Positions 56,663 through 64,000 of a stretch of DNA of 64,000 bases are shown piece by piece; position 1 is the first letter of the stretch, and the number at the start of each line of letters is the position of its first letter. The stretch lies in contig NZ_CP144914.1 of assembly GCF_008014775.2 (NCBI RefSeq), positions 2,728,001 through 2,792,000 of the forward strand, in the 5' to 3' direction. The notes under the pieces are model-generated. The model was not told where the DNA came from. It was given only the letters and a program-made list of their open reading frames with translations, and did not search any database. Origin of the DNA: Alkalicoccus halolimnae (GTDB lineage: Bacteria > Bacillota > Bacilli > Bacillales > Salisediminibacteriaceae). The translations under genes and the position numbers were made by a program.

Positions 56663-57649
56663 TCAATCCGTATATAGATACATAAGCCGCGGTCCCTGGT
56701 TCAGTTCAAGCCAGCTGGCAAGCTGATTTATTTTCCGCTGTTCAAAAAGGTTATCCATCTGTACACTCACAAACGAACCAAAATTAAAACCTTGTTCGTA
56801 CTCGATGACATTCGGATTGGAGCCGAGATTTTCTTTCATTGCTTCAATTGTATCGTCCATGTTGCCCAAATCATCGACAAGGCCGTTTTCTACGGCCTGG
56901 CCGCCTGTGTAAATTCGTCCATCAGCCAGCTCTTCTACTTCACTGCGGCTCAAATCCTCCCTGCCTTCATCAATAACACCGACAAACTGGCTGTAGGCAT
57001 CATCCACTATGGACTGAAGAATTTCTTCGTCTTCCTCTGTCATTTCACGGGTCGCCGACATAATGTCCTTGAATTCTCCGCTTTTAATGGTCTGATCACT
57101 GATGCCCAGATCTTCTGCAAGTTCAGAAACATTAAAAGACTGCATAATCACACCAAGCGATCCTGTAATCGTCTGACCGTTGGCAAAAATACGATCCGCC
57201 GGAGCAGCTACATAATAACCGCCGCTCGCTGCCTGGGCTCCCATTGAAACGTACACATCTTTTCCAAATTCTTCACGTACTTCAACAACTTTGTCGTGTA
57301 TTTCATCACTTTCAACAACTCCGCCTCCCGGCGTGTTCACACGGAGGACAATTCCATCCACCTGACCGTCTTCAGCAGCATGATCGAGCTGATCAAGCAG
57401 AAGTTCATGATTATAACCTCCTCCGAAAGCTCCGCCTGCCCCGGCCTGCAGAACTCCCTCGATATGTATGACGGCTATTTTACCAGGGTCTGTTCCTTCC
57501 TCAACGAGCTGTTCAGACATTCCGTCTTCCTCGCCCCCGAAAAAACTTTCTGCGTCTGTCTGAAAAGCTGCAGTACCGAACCGGAACACACCTGCGGCAA
57601 CGATGATAAGAGCTACCGCTCCTAAAGCAATCCATCTTTTAACATTCAT
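56663..57649 (-). CDS. sppA: Signal peptide peptidase SppA
   Basis: 328 aa. The ATG at 57649 aligns with the B. subtilis start (MNVKRWIAL); one 6 bp upstream is also possible. One N-terminal membrane helix (about 6-22) is followed by an external serine protease domain with the Ser142 (QAASGGYYVA) and Lys194 (SGEFKDIMS) dyad. It degrades remnant signal peptides and has been linked to lantibiotic resistance with YteJ. Confidence 0.95.
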   Translation of the reverse strand: MNVKRWIALGAVALIIVAAGVFRFGTAAFQTDAESFFGGEEDGMSEQLVEEGTDPGKIAVIHIEGVLQAGAGGAFGGGYNHELLLDQLDHAAEDGQVDGIVLRVNTPGGGVVESDEIHDKVVEVREEFGKDVYVSMGAQAASGGYYVAAPADRIFANGQTITGSLGVIMQSFNVSELAEDLGISDQTIKSGEFKDIMSATREMTEEDEEILQSIVDDAYSQFVGVIDEGREDLSRSEVEELADGRIYTGGQAVENGLVDDLGNMDDTIEAMKENLGSNPNVIEYEQGFNFGSFVSVQMDNLFEQRKINQLASWLELNQGPRLMYLYTD

Positions 57650-57765
57650 ATTCATTTTCCTCCTTTAATTAATTATCATTCTTTCTTTACTGCGGATCCT
57701 GTTTCAATTTGATATGATAAGACTGAACTGAACGAAATTTGAAACAGAAAGGGAGTCACGCTGTT

Positions 57766-58563
57766 ATGTCTGAAAGAAAAAATGTGTACTTGTTTTACAA
57801 ACAAACAGAAGAACTCGAAGAAAAAGTGCAAAAAATACGGAAACTGGGAAGAAAATACGATTTCAGCCTCGTTGACGATCCGAAAGACGCAAATATTATC
57901 GCAAGCTTCGGAGGAGATGGAACGTTTCTGCAGGCCTTACAGAAAACACAATTCCGGGAAGATGCTTTATATATCGGTATCAACGATGGTGATTTCGGCT
58001 TCTACACAGACTTTACTACCGAAGATACAGACCGTCTCGAGCTGGCGATGCAGTCAGATATGGTAGAAGTTCTCCGCTATCCCATTCTAGAAGTTACGAT
58101 TGATGGGTCAAAAAGTTTCCATTGTATCAACGAACTTTCTCTTCGTTCCAATATTATTAAAACATTTGTTATTGACGTTTTCGTCGACGACCTTTATTTT
58201 GAAACATTCCGCGGGGACGGCCTGCTCGTTTCCACTCCGACCGGAAGTACCGCCTACAACAAATCTCTTGGCGGTGCCATTGTAGATCCCAAACTTCCTT
58301 CCATGCAGCTGACGGAGATGGCATCCGTAAATAATAATCAGTTCCGTACTCTCGGTTCCCCGCTTGTACTCGGAAAAGAGCGGGAATTAAAGCTCCGGAT
58401 CGTCCAGGACGGGAATGACCATCCCATTATCGGCGTGGATAATGAAGCGATGGGAGTCCGCAACTCCCGTGAAATCAGCGTAAAAGTTTCCGACCGCGTC
58501 ATTAAAACCCTTCGTATGAAGGATAATTTATTTTATCATAAACTGAAACGAAGTTTTTTATAA
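57766..58563 (+). CDS. nadF: NAD kinase
   Basis: 265 aa. The ATG at 57766 has GGGAG 10 bp upstream. GGDGT near residue 50 (SFGGDGTFLQAL) and the TPTGSTAYNKSLGG loop are diagnostic. It phosphorylates NAD to NADP with ATP or polyphosphate. It is the shorter B. subtilis-type enzyme (the ytdI product), divergent from sppA and flanked by its own terminator. Confidence 0.95.
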   Translation: MSERKNVYLFYKQTEELEEKVQKIRKLGRKYDFSLVDDPKDANIIASFGGDGTFLQALQKTQFREDALYIGINDGDFGFYTDFTTEDTDRLELAMQSDMVEVLRYPILEVTIDGSKSFHCINELSLRSNIIKTFVIDVFVDDLYFETFRGDGLLVSTPTGSTAYNKSLGGAIVDPKLPSMQLTEMASVNNNQFRTLGSPLVLGKERELKLRIVQDGNDHPIIGVDNEAMGVRNSREISVKVSDRVIKTLRMKDNLFYHKLKRSFL

Positions 58564-58575
58564 TATCACGTTTCT

Positions 58576-58613
58576 AATCGGTCATGACAAAATTGTCATG
58601 GCCGATTTTTTAA
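58576..58613 (+). terminator. Terminator of nadF
   Basis: AATCGGTCATGACAA pairs with TTGTCATGGCCGATT, followed by six Ts. Confidence 0.92.
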
Positions 58614-58641
58614 CAGACGCCGGCTTCAGTCCCTTTTTATT

Positions 58642-58760
58642 AAGGCTGCCCAGCAATAAAGCAGGTAAGCGATAAAGGGGCGCTTTCGTTTCCATCCGGA
58701 TGCTTTCCGGGCGGACCGAAGCGGAGTTTTCTACACGTATCAACAACAGCATTGGCTCTT
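58642..58760 (+). repeat. Hybrid remnant of repeat families A and B
   Basis: The left part (AAGCGATAAAGGGGCGC, TTTCGTTTCCATCCGG, CTTTCCGGGCGG) is family A. It jumps directly to the family-B end (GAAGCGGAGTTTTCTACACG, TATCAACAACAGC). It looks like an internally deleted A-B composite. Confidence 0.75.
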
Positions 58761-58969
58761 GCGCATGAGAATCGTTCCTGCACTTTATCATTTACCGGCT
58801 GCTTCTTCCCTTTAAAAGCCGAAGGAACAGGCATGAGGAGCTTGAGATAATTAGTTCATTTTAGATTTACAGGTATATATAGCTAAATTTCACCGAGTTT
58901 GCGTAAGAGCCACTGTCTTTAACTTAGTTTTTATCAAAGCTGTTCCGCATGCGGTTCGAAAAAATTTTT
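58761..58969. other. Intergenic remainder before ytcJ stop
   Basis: No gene. A short motif GTTTGCGTAAGAGCC (58896-58910) resembles inverted GGTTCTTACGCAAA at 20018, outside the repeat units as drawn, so the true repeat ends may extend further. Confidence 0.45.
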
Positions 58970-60550
58970 CTATTCCGTCTGATATACGACTGTTTCATCT
59001 ACTATCGTCATTAACGGTTTGGCATTCAGCCATTCATCCGGTTTCGTTTTAAAAAGGTCCATATTCAGCACAGTAAAATCAGCACGGTATCCCGGCTTAA
59101 TCAACCCGCTGATATGTTCTTCCCCAACCGCCTGGGCAGCTCCATACGTAAACAACTGCAGCGCTTCATACAAAGTCATTTTCTGCTCAGGCATATATCC
59201 TTCATGGCTCTCCCCAGGTTTCCTGCGTGTAACGGCTGCGTGTAATCCTAAAAGCGGATTAATCGGCTCTATTGGAGCGTCGGAACCTCCTGCACACATC
59301 AATCCTTCGTCAAGAAGTGTTTTCCACGCAAATGAATCAGGCAGCCGCTTTTTTCCCAGTCTTTCAATCACCCACGGAAAATCAGAAGCTACAAACCGGG
59401 GCTGTATGTCAAGTACGACCGGGAGTTTCCGCAGCCTTTCCCGAAGATCTCTACGGGTAATCTGCAGATGAATCAAACGGTCCCTCTTTCCAGGAGGAGC
59501 AGGATGCATTTCAATAGCTGTAATTGCACAATCTAAAGCAGCATCTCCTATAGTATGGACCGCTATAGGAAGTCCATACACGCGTGCCTGTTTTGTCAGT
59601 TCATTAACTTCTTCCTGGGAATGAATCGCCACTCCGGTAGTTGACGGGTCATCACTGTAGGGCTCGCTCAACAATGCAGTCCGCCCTCCCAGAGCACCGT
59701 CGGTAAATATTTTAATGGATCCCGGCGTAACGAAGGGATGCTCTTTCTTGTTGTTCAGCACCGTTTCTGCTGCTTCATGATGGACAAGCAGATTTGTCCG
59801 GAATTTCCGGTCGCCGCTGATGACTTCATAAAAAATATTTAATGTCTCCAGAGGATCGTTGTAATAATACAGATCTTCCGTGTGTCCCCCTGTAAATCCA
59901 TTCCGGTAAAGGTCTTCAAGCGAAGTCTGAAGCGCTTCTTTAACATATCCTCTGTCTATCGGCGGCAGAACTTCTTTTAACAATTCCTGCGCCTGATCAT
60001 GAAGATAGCCGGTCGGCTCTCCTTCCGGGGTCCGGACGATCCACCCCCCTTCCGGATCCTGCGTCTGCTTATTAATCCCTGCTCTATCCAGCCCTTTCGA
60101 GTTCGTCACCATAGCGTGCCTGCACACCCGGGTAAGCATTACCGGATGATCTGCCGTAACCGTATCCAGAAAAAATTTATCCGGAACTTCTTGATTTTCA
60201 TATAAGTTCTCGTTAAATCCTTCCGCAAGAACCCACTCTCCTTCAGGTACCTCAGAAGCTTTTCTCTTTAGAATTTCTTTCAAGCGGCTGAGACTTGAAA
60301 CATCGGAAACATCCAGCTTCAACAGTTTTTCTCCGTGTCCGATCATATGTAAATGACTATCGGTAAAACCCGGATACATCGTTCCGCCCTGCAGATCCAT
60401 CTCCCGTGTAATCTCACCTTTATGCCGGCTGCGGACTTCCGCTTCCTCTCCAACATCAATTATTTCCCCATGAGCTGTATAAACTGCCTGATGCTCTTCT
60501 TTTTCAGCAGTCAGTGGTCTGATTGTCCCTCCATACCAAAGCGTTCCCAT
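58970..60550 (-). CDS. ytcJ: Amidohydrolase YtcJ (YtcJ-like metal-dependent hydrolase)
   Basis: 526 aa. The ATG at 60550 follows AAAGGAGAG. Amidohydrolase-superfamily TIM barrel with TDSHLHMIGHG (HxH metal ligands), the AVHTIGDAALD histidine and the GGSDAPIEP aspartate. The substrate of this family (DUF/YtcJ-like exoenzymes) is unknown. Cytoplasmic. It lies between nadF and thiI as in B. subtilis. Confidence 0.9.
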   Translation of the reverse strand: MGTLWYGGTIRPLTAEKEEHQAVYTAHGEIIDVGEEAEVRSRHKGEITREMDLQGGTMYPGFTDSHLHMIGHGEKLLKLDVSDVSSLSRLKEILKRKASEVPEGEWVLAEGFNENLYENQEVPDKFFLDTVTADHPVMLTRVCRHAMVTNSKGLDRAGINKQTQDPEGGWIVRTPEGEPTGYLHDQAQELLKEVLPPIDRGYVKEALQTSLEDLYRNGFTGGHTEDLYYYNDPLETLNIFYEVISGDRKFRTNLLVHHEAAETVLNNKKEHPFVTPGSIKIFTDGALGGRTALLSEPYSDDPSTTGVAIHSQEEVNELTKQARVYGLPIAVHTIGDAALDCAITAIEMHPAPPGKRDRLIHLQITRRDLRERLRKLPVVLDIQPRFVASDFPWVIERLGKKRLPDSFAWKTLLDEGLMCAGGSDAPIEPINPLLGLHAAVTRRKPGESHEGYMPEQKMTLYEALQLFTYGAAQAVGEEHISGLIKPGYRADFTVLNMDLFKTKPDEWLNAKPLMTIVDETVVYQTE

Positions 60551-60642
60551 TCTTTTCTCTCCTTTCCTCATATCAACATTATGCTTTTATCTTTTTCCTT
60601 ACGCAAGGAAAGCACAGCATACATTTAAAAAGGTCGCCTCTT

Positions 60643-60695
60643 AAAAAAAACTGCCCCCCGGACCAGGAAATTCCCTGATCGGGGGACAGGCAGTC
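60643..60695 (-). terminator. Terminator of nifZ-thiI
   Basis: ACTGCCTGTCCCCCGATCAGG pairs in two blocks with CCTGGTC-CGGGGGGCAGT, followed by eight Ts. Confidence 0.9.
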
Positions 60696-60710
60696 AATTA
60701 ACGGTGTATA

Positions 60711-61916
60711 TTACAGCAGTTCTTCAAACTTTTCTCTTTCTCCGCTCTTTCCGGTCAATTCGATTGTCTCAATACCGGAAACAGCCTCGTTCACATACTC
60801 ATCAATTTCGAGAAAACTTTCGTAGAATTGGATCTTTTCCAGCTTCGGCCTGGTTTTGGCATCCGGAGGCAGAAAAATCGTACAGCAGTCTTCATACGGA
60901 AGAATGGATGTTTCATACGTGCAGATCTTTTTTGCAAGATCGACTACTTCAAGTTTGTCCATCGTAATAAGCGGCCGCAGGAGAGGCATGGACGTTACCT
61001 CATTAATCGCATACATACTTTCCAGCGTCTGGCTCGCCACCTGCCCAAGACTCTCTCCATTAATAAGTGCCTTAATACTGCTTCTTCGGGCCGTTTCTTC
61101 AGCGATACGCAGCATAAAGCGGCGCATAACTGTAATTTCGCAGTTATCAGGAATTTGTTTATGGATGGCAAGCTGGGTTTTTGTGAAAGGGACGATGTGG
61201 AGGCGTACTCTGCCGCCGAATTTCGCCAGTATGTTCCCCAGGTCCTCTACTTTTCTTCTGGCCTGCTCGTTCGTATAGGGCGGGCTGTGAAAGTGAATAG
61301 CTTCCAGGGTTACTCCGCGTTTCATAGCAAGAAATCCGGCCACCGGACTGTCAATCCCGCCGGACAGAAGAAGAAGAGCTCTTCCACTTGTACCAACCGG
61401 AAATCCTCCGGCACCGCGGATAATTTCCCCGGAGATATAAGCTGCATCGTCCCGTATTTCCACATGGACTTCCACATCCGGACGGCGTACATTTACAGAA
61501 AGATTTTCGATTCTCTGAAGAACGTAGGAGCCTGTCTGCTGATTCATTTCCTGCGAACCTGTAGGAAATGATTTGTTAATACGCCGCACTGATACTTTAA
61601 ACGAGCCGCCCCGCCCTTTTAAACTATCCGCCGTGACGCGGTACGCTGCTTCGAAAATCTTCTGCTCCTGAAGCTCCGTGCGGACAACAGGGCTGAAAGA
61701 GGAAATTCCGAAAGTATCTTTTAAAACCTCACTCACGTCCTTAAACGGTTCTCCATTCAGCTCCACATACATCCGTCCGAAAGTACGAAATGTCTTTGCC
61801 CGAGGATAGCTTTTCAGCGAACGCCGGATGTTCATCTCCAGCTGCCTTTCAAATTTCTTTCGGTTTTTTCCCTTTACCGAAAGTTCCGCATAGCGGACAA
61901 GAATTAAATCATACAT
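60711..61916 (-). CDS. thiI: tRNA 4-thiouridine synthetase ThiI
   Basis: 401 aa. An N-terminal ferredoxin-like and THUMP domain (about 1-165) precedes the PP-loop ATPase (LLLLSGGIDSPVAGF). No C-terminal rhodanese domain, as in B. subtilis. It adenylates U8 of tRNA and inserts sulfur delivered by the adjacent NifZ. The ATG shares one base with the nifZ stop (TAATG), so translation is coupled. Confidence 0.95.
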   Translation of the reverse strand: MYDLILVRYAELSVKGKNRKKFERQLEMNIRRSLKSYPRAKTFRTFGRMYVELNGEPFKDVSEVLKDTFGISSFSPVVRTELQEQKIFEAAYRVTADSLKGRGGSFKVSVRRINKSFPTGSQEMNQQTGSYVLQRIENLSVNVRRPDVEVHVEIRDDAAYISGEIIRGAGGFPVGTSGRALLLLSGGIDSPVAGFLAMKRGVTLEAIHFHSPPYTNEQARRKVEDLGNILAKFGGRVRLHIVPFTKTQLAIHKQIPDNCEITVMRRFMLRIAEETARRSSIKALINGESLGQVASQTLESMYAINEVTSMPLLRPLITMDKLEVVDLAKKICTYETSILPYEDCCTIFLPPDAKTRPKLEKIQFYESFLEIDEYVNEAVSGIETIELTGKSGEREKFEELL

Positions 61917-63064
61917 TATAATACAGACTCCCTTCTTCCAATAAGCGAAGCATAGACTTCATCCCAGGCTTCAATAAACGATTCAATTTCCTCTTCTTTT
62001 GTATCATAGCTGAACGAAAGCCTTACTGCCTCTGCAGCTCTGTTTCCGGGAAGGTTCATCGCTTTTAACACATGGCTTTCTTCGCCTGCTTTAGAAGCAC
62101 AGGCTGACGTAGTAGAAACAAAAATTTCAAACGAAGCAAGTGCCTGCACGATAATTTCCGGCTTCATTCCATTCAAAGAAAAATTCAAAATATGGGGAGC
62201 ACGGGAAACCGGGGAGTTGATCGTCACCCCGCGGTAGTCCCGTAATACTTTCTCTATTCGGGCATTCCACCGGCGGAGCTTGTCATTGCCGACCGCTGCT
62301 TCTTCAAGTGAGAGACGCAGGGCTCTTGCCATTGCTGCAGCTCCAGCAGTATTTTCCGTACCTGACCGTTTTTTACCTTCCTGCCCCCCGCCGTGAAAAA
62401 GAGGATGAAGGTTTCTGCCGTTTCGCACGATCAGCGCCCCAATTCCTTTCACACTGTGAAACTTGTGACCGGATATTGTTAAATAATCAATTCCACTTTC
62501 ATACATATCCAGCGGAATTTTACCCGCTCCCTGGACATAGTCCACGTGGTAAAGGACAGATGGATGAGTGCGGAGCATCTTGCCGATCTCTTCTACAGGA
62601 TAGATACTTCCTATTTCGTTATTTATATACATAAGTGATACGAGTACGGTATCATGGCGTATCTCTTTTTCAATTTGGGAAACGTGAATATTCCCCTCTG
62701 TATCAGGAGAAACGTACGTAATTTCCCATCCCTTCCTTTCCAGTTCTTTCAATGTTTCCAGAACGGAAGGATGTTCAACAGCTGAAGTCACAATATGATT
62801 TCCACGGTTTTGGTAAGCCTCCGCTGCACCAGTTAAGGCGAGTACATTCGCTTCTGTTGCTCCCGAAGTAAACACCACTTCTTTTTTGTCAACTCCCAGC
62901 AGATCTGCTGTCTGGCTTCTTGCCTGATCGAGCAGCCGCTGAGCCCTGGCTCCTTGCGGATGAAGCGAAGACGGATTGCCAAAATACTGCTCTGAAACAG
63001 CAGTAAAAGTTTTCAATACGCTTGGCCATGGCTGCGTCGTTGCACTATTATCAAAATAAATCAT
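61916..63064 (-). CDS. nifZ: Cysteine desulfurase NifZ (IscS/NifS family)
   Basis: 382 aa. The third of three ATG codons (63064) is best spaced to AAGGAG. PLP enzyme with the cofactor lysine in SGHKFHSVKG and the persulfide cysteine in STTSACASK. It makes persulfide sulfur from cysteine. Its overlap with thiI and the pairing in B. subtilis mark it as the donor for tRNA 4-thiouridine. Confidence 0.94.
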   Translation of the reverse strand: MIYFDNSATTQPWPSVLKTFTAVSEQYFGNPSSLHPQGARAQRLLDQARSQTADLLGVDKKEVVFTSGATEANVLALTGAAEAYQNRGNHIVTSAVEHPSVLETLKELERKGWEITYVSPDTEGNIHVSQIEKEIRHDTVLVSLMYINNEIGSIYPVEEIGKMLRTHPSVLYHVDYVQGAGKIPLDMYESGIDYLTISGHKFHSVKGIGALIVRNGRNLHPLFHGGGQEGKKRSGTENTAGAAAMARALRLSLEEAAVGNDKLRRWNARIEKVLRDYRGVTINSPVSRAPHILNFSLNGMKPEIIVQALASFEIFVSTTSACASKAGEESHVLKAMNLPGNRAAEAVRLSFSYDTKEEEIESFIEAWDEVYASLIGRRESVL

Positions 63065-63186
63065 CATCATGGCTCCTTTTCCTTCTTTTCAACGAATGAT
63101 CGTACCATATTATAAGCCGTTTGAACAGGGAAAGGAGTTCTTCGTAAATACCTCCTTTTCACAGAGACCAAACTTCCATTGGCCCA

Positions 63187-63228
63187 CAAAAAAATCCTGT
63201 CATGATCATTCCGTCATGACAGGATTCA
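63187..63228 (-). terminator. Terminator of ezrA
   Basis: AATCCTGTCATGA pairs with TCATGACAGGATT, followed by seven Ts. Confidence 0.92.
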
Positions 63229-63242
63229 GCCTGTTGTGTCTT

Positions 63243-64000
63243 TTACTTCATATCTTCTTCCTCTATACGGGTAAGAACATTTTTCTCTACCTTTTCAACG
63301 CCGGCTACAGCCAGTTCGAGAGCCTCTTCATAATAGCCCTGCCGGAATCTGTCCTCCGCCTGAAGAAGCAGAATGTTAACTTTATCATTCTGGGTGCGGT
63401 ACCGGTTGCCGTATTGAACGACTCTTTCTGCCGTTGCTGCGTCCGAAAGCATTTTACTGACGGCCCGCTCTGCATGTTCCGTCTGTTGATCGGCATCCGC
63501 AACTGCCTTGCGGACTCCCTCCATATCAATGGGCAGATTGTCGAGCAGCTTCACGGCATAGTAAAGTTTTCTTTCTGCTTCATTTACCTGCTCTTTTGTC
63601 ATATCGGGAATCTTAGGGAGAGAGGAACGTCTCAGCGAACGGCGGACCTGCGTAATTCTTTCCCCGTCTTCTTCAATAATATCTTCAGCATCCAGTTCAT
63701 CCTGACGCAGTTTATCGAAATTAGCCTTAGACTGGTCTATATTCATCTCCAGGGCTGCCCGGTCTTCTTTCCAGACTTCCAGCTGGTTATGAACTTCCAC
63801 ATACGTCATTCTTTTTAAAGCTGCTGCATCTTCCATAGCTGCGAACTGCACTTTTAAAGATTTAAGCCGCTTGAAATCTTCGTTAATTTCAAATTCACTC
63901 GCTGGCGGAAGCTGGTAGCGCAGTTTGATCACTTCCATTTCCTGCACAAGCTGCTGAAGTCGTTCAGGAATAGCATTTAAAAGCCTTTTCTGTTCAGTAA
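63243..64000 (-). CDS. ezrA: Septation ring formation regulator EzrA, 3' part
   Basis: 251 C-terminal residues are in the window; the frame is open to the edge at 64000, so the 5' part (about 310 residues including the N-terminal membrane helix) lies outside. The visible region is a long acidic/basic coiled coil (ADADQQTEHAERAVSKML) of spectrin-like repeats. EzrA binds FtsZ and modulates Z-ring placement. It lies upstream of nifZ, the conserved Bacillus order. Confidence 0.94.
   Translation of the reverse strand, partial: TEQKRLLNAIPERLQQLVQEMEVIKLRYQLPPASEFEINEDFKRLKSLKVQFAAMEDAAALKRMTYVEVHNQLEVWKEDRAALEMNIDQSKANFDKLRQDELDAEDIIEEDGERITQVRRSLRRSSLPKIPDMTKEQVNEAERKLYYAVKLLDNLPIDMEGVRKAVADADQQTEHAERAVSKMLSDAATAERVVQYGNRYRTQNDKVNILLLQAEDRFRQGYYEEALELAVAGVEKVEKNVLTRIEEEDMK

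Noticed and set aside
60828-61571. Open frame (247 codons) opposite thiI
   Set aside because: Shadow of thiI; cysteine- and phenylalanine-rich with no recognisable motif.
63069-63818. Open frame (249 codons) opposite ezrA and the ezrA-nifZ gap
   Set aside because: It runs through the ezrA terminator and is antisense to a clear coiled-coil gene.

Overview
The window is a stretch of core chromosome from a low-GC Gram-positive bacterium of the family Bacillaceae. Gene order follows the Bacillus subtilis segment from pheST to ezrA almost throughout. Almost every gene is on the minus strand, and ribosome binding sites are strong (AAGGAGG type). Long AT-poor intergenic repeats and moderately acidic proteins would suit a halophilic or alkaliphilic relative such as Alkalicoccus or Salisediminibacterium, but that placement is only an inference.

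Layout. 1-9.8 kb: pheT (5' end), pheS with a T-box leader, an rRNA methyltransferase (ysgA), a YitT-type membrane protein, an unknown membrane-anchored protein, ysdC, a dimeric dUTPase, ysdB with a textbook sigma-W promoter, a TVP38-type membrane protein, ysdA, and the infC-rpmI-rplT operon with its leader and an AUU start codon. 10-17.4 kb: thrS with a T-box, mqnC (futalosine menaquinone pathway), dnaI, dnaB and nrdR. 17.4-27.5 kb: speD, gapB, coaE-mutM-polA and the phoPR two-component system. 27.8-45 kb is central metabolism: a MaoC-like protein, mdh, icd, citZ, pyk, pfkA, accA, accD, a FadR-type regulator and malic enzyme, followed by dnaE and nrnA. 45-64 kb: ytpI, ytoI, a lipoprotein, ytkL, an Xaa-Pro peptidase, an SDR oxidoreductase, a universal stress protein, ackA, ytxK, tpx, yteJ, sppA, nadF, ytcJ, thiI, nifZ and the 3' end of ezrA.

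Regulation visible in the sequence. Carbon-flow genes carry catabolite-control signals: a CcpN-type box plus a cre-like site at gapB, and cre-like sites at citZ, the MaoC gene and ackA. The malic enzyme promoter has a 19-bp palindrome of FadR/GntR-FCD type, and a FadR-type regulator gene lies directly downstream. dnaE has a LexA box, and speD has an unexplained leader with direct repeats.

The two least ordinary aspects are these. First, several genes that B. subtilis carries at these positions and that are named as sporulation genes (ytxC, ytaF, ytvI, ytrI, ytrH, ytfJ) are all missing while their neighbours are kept, which suggests an asporogenous lineage. Second, two related families of non-coding repeats (A and B below), MITE-like with imperfect terminal inverted repeats, occupy at least seven intergenic sites and recur as A-B composites. 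No CRISPR array, tRNA, rRNA, prophage or transposase gene was seen, and I found no clear candidate for a wholly new multi-gene system.
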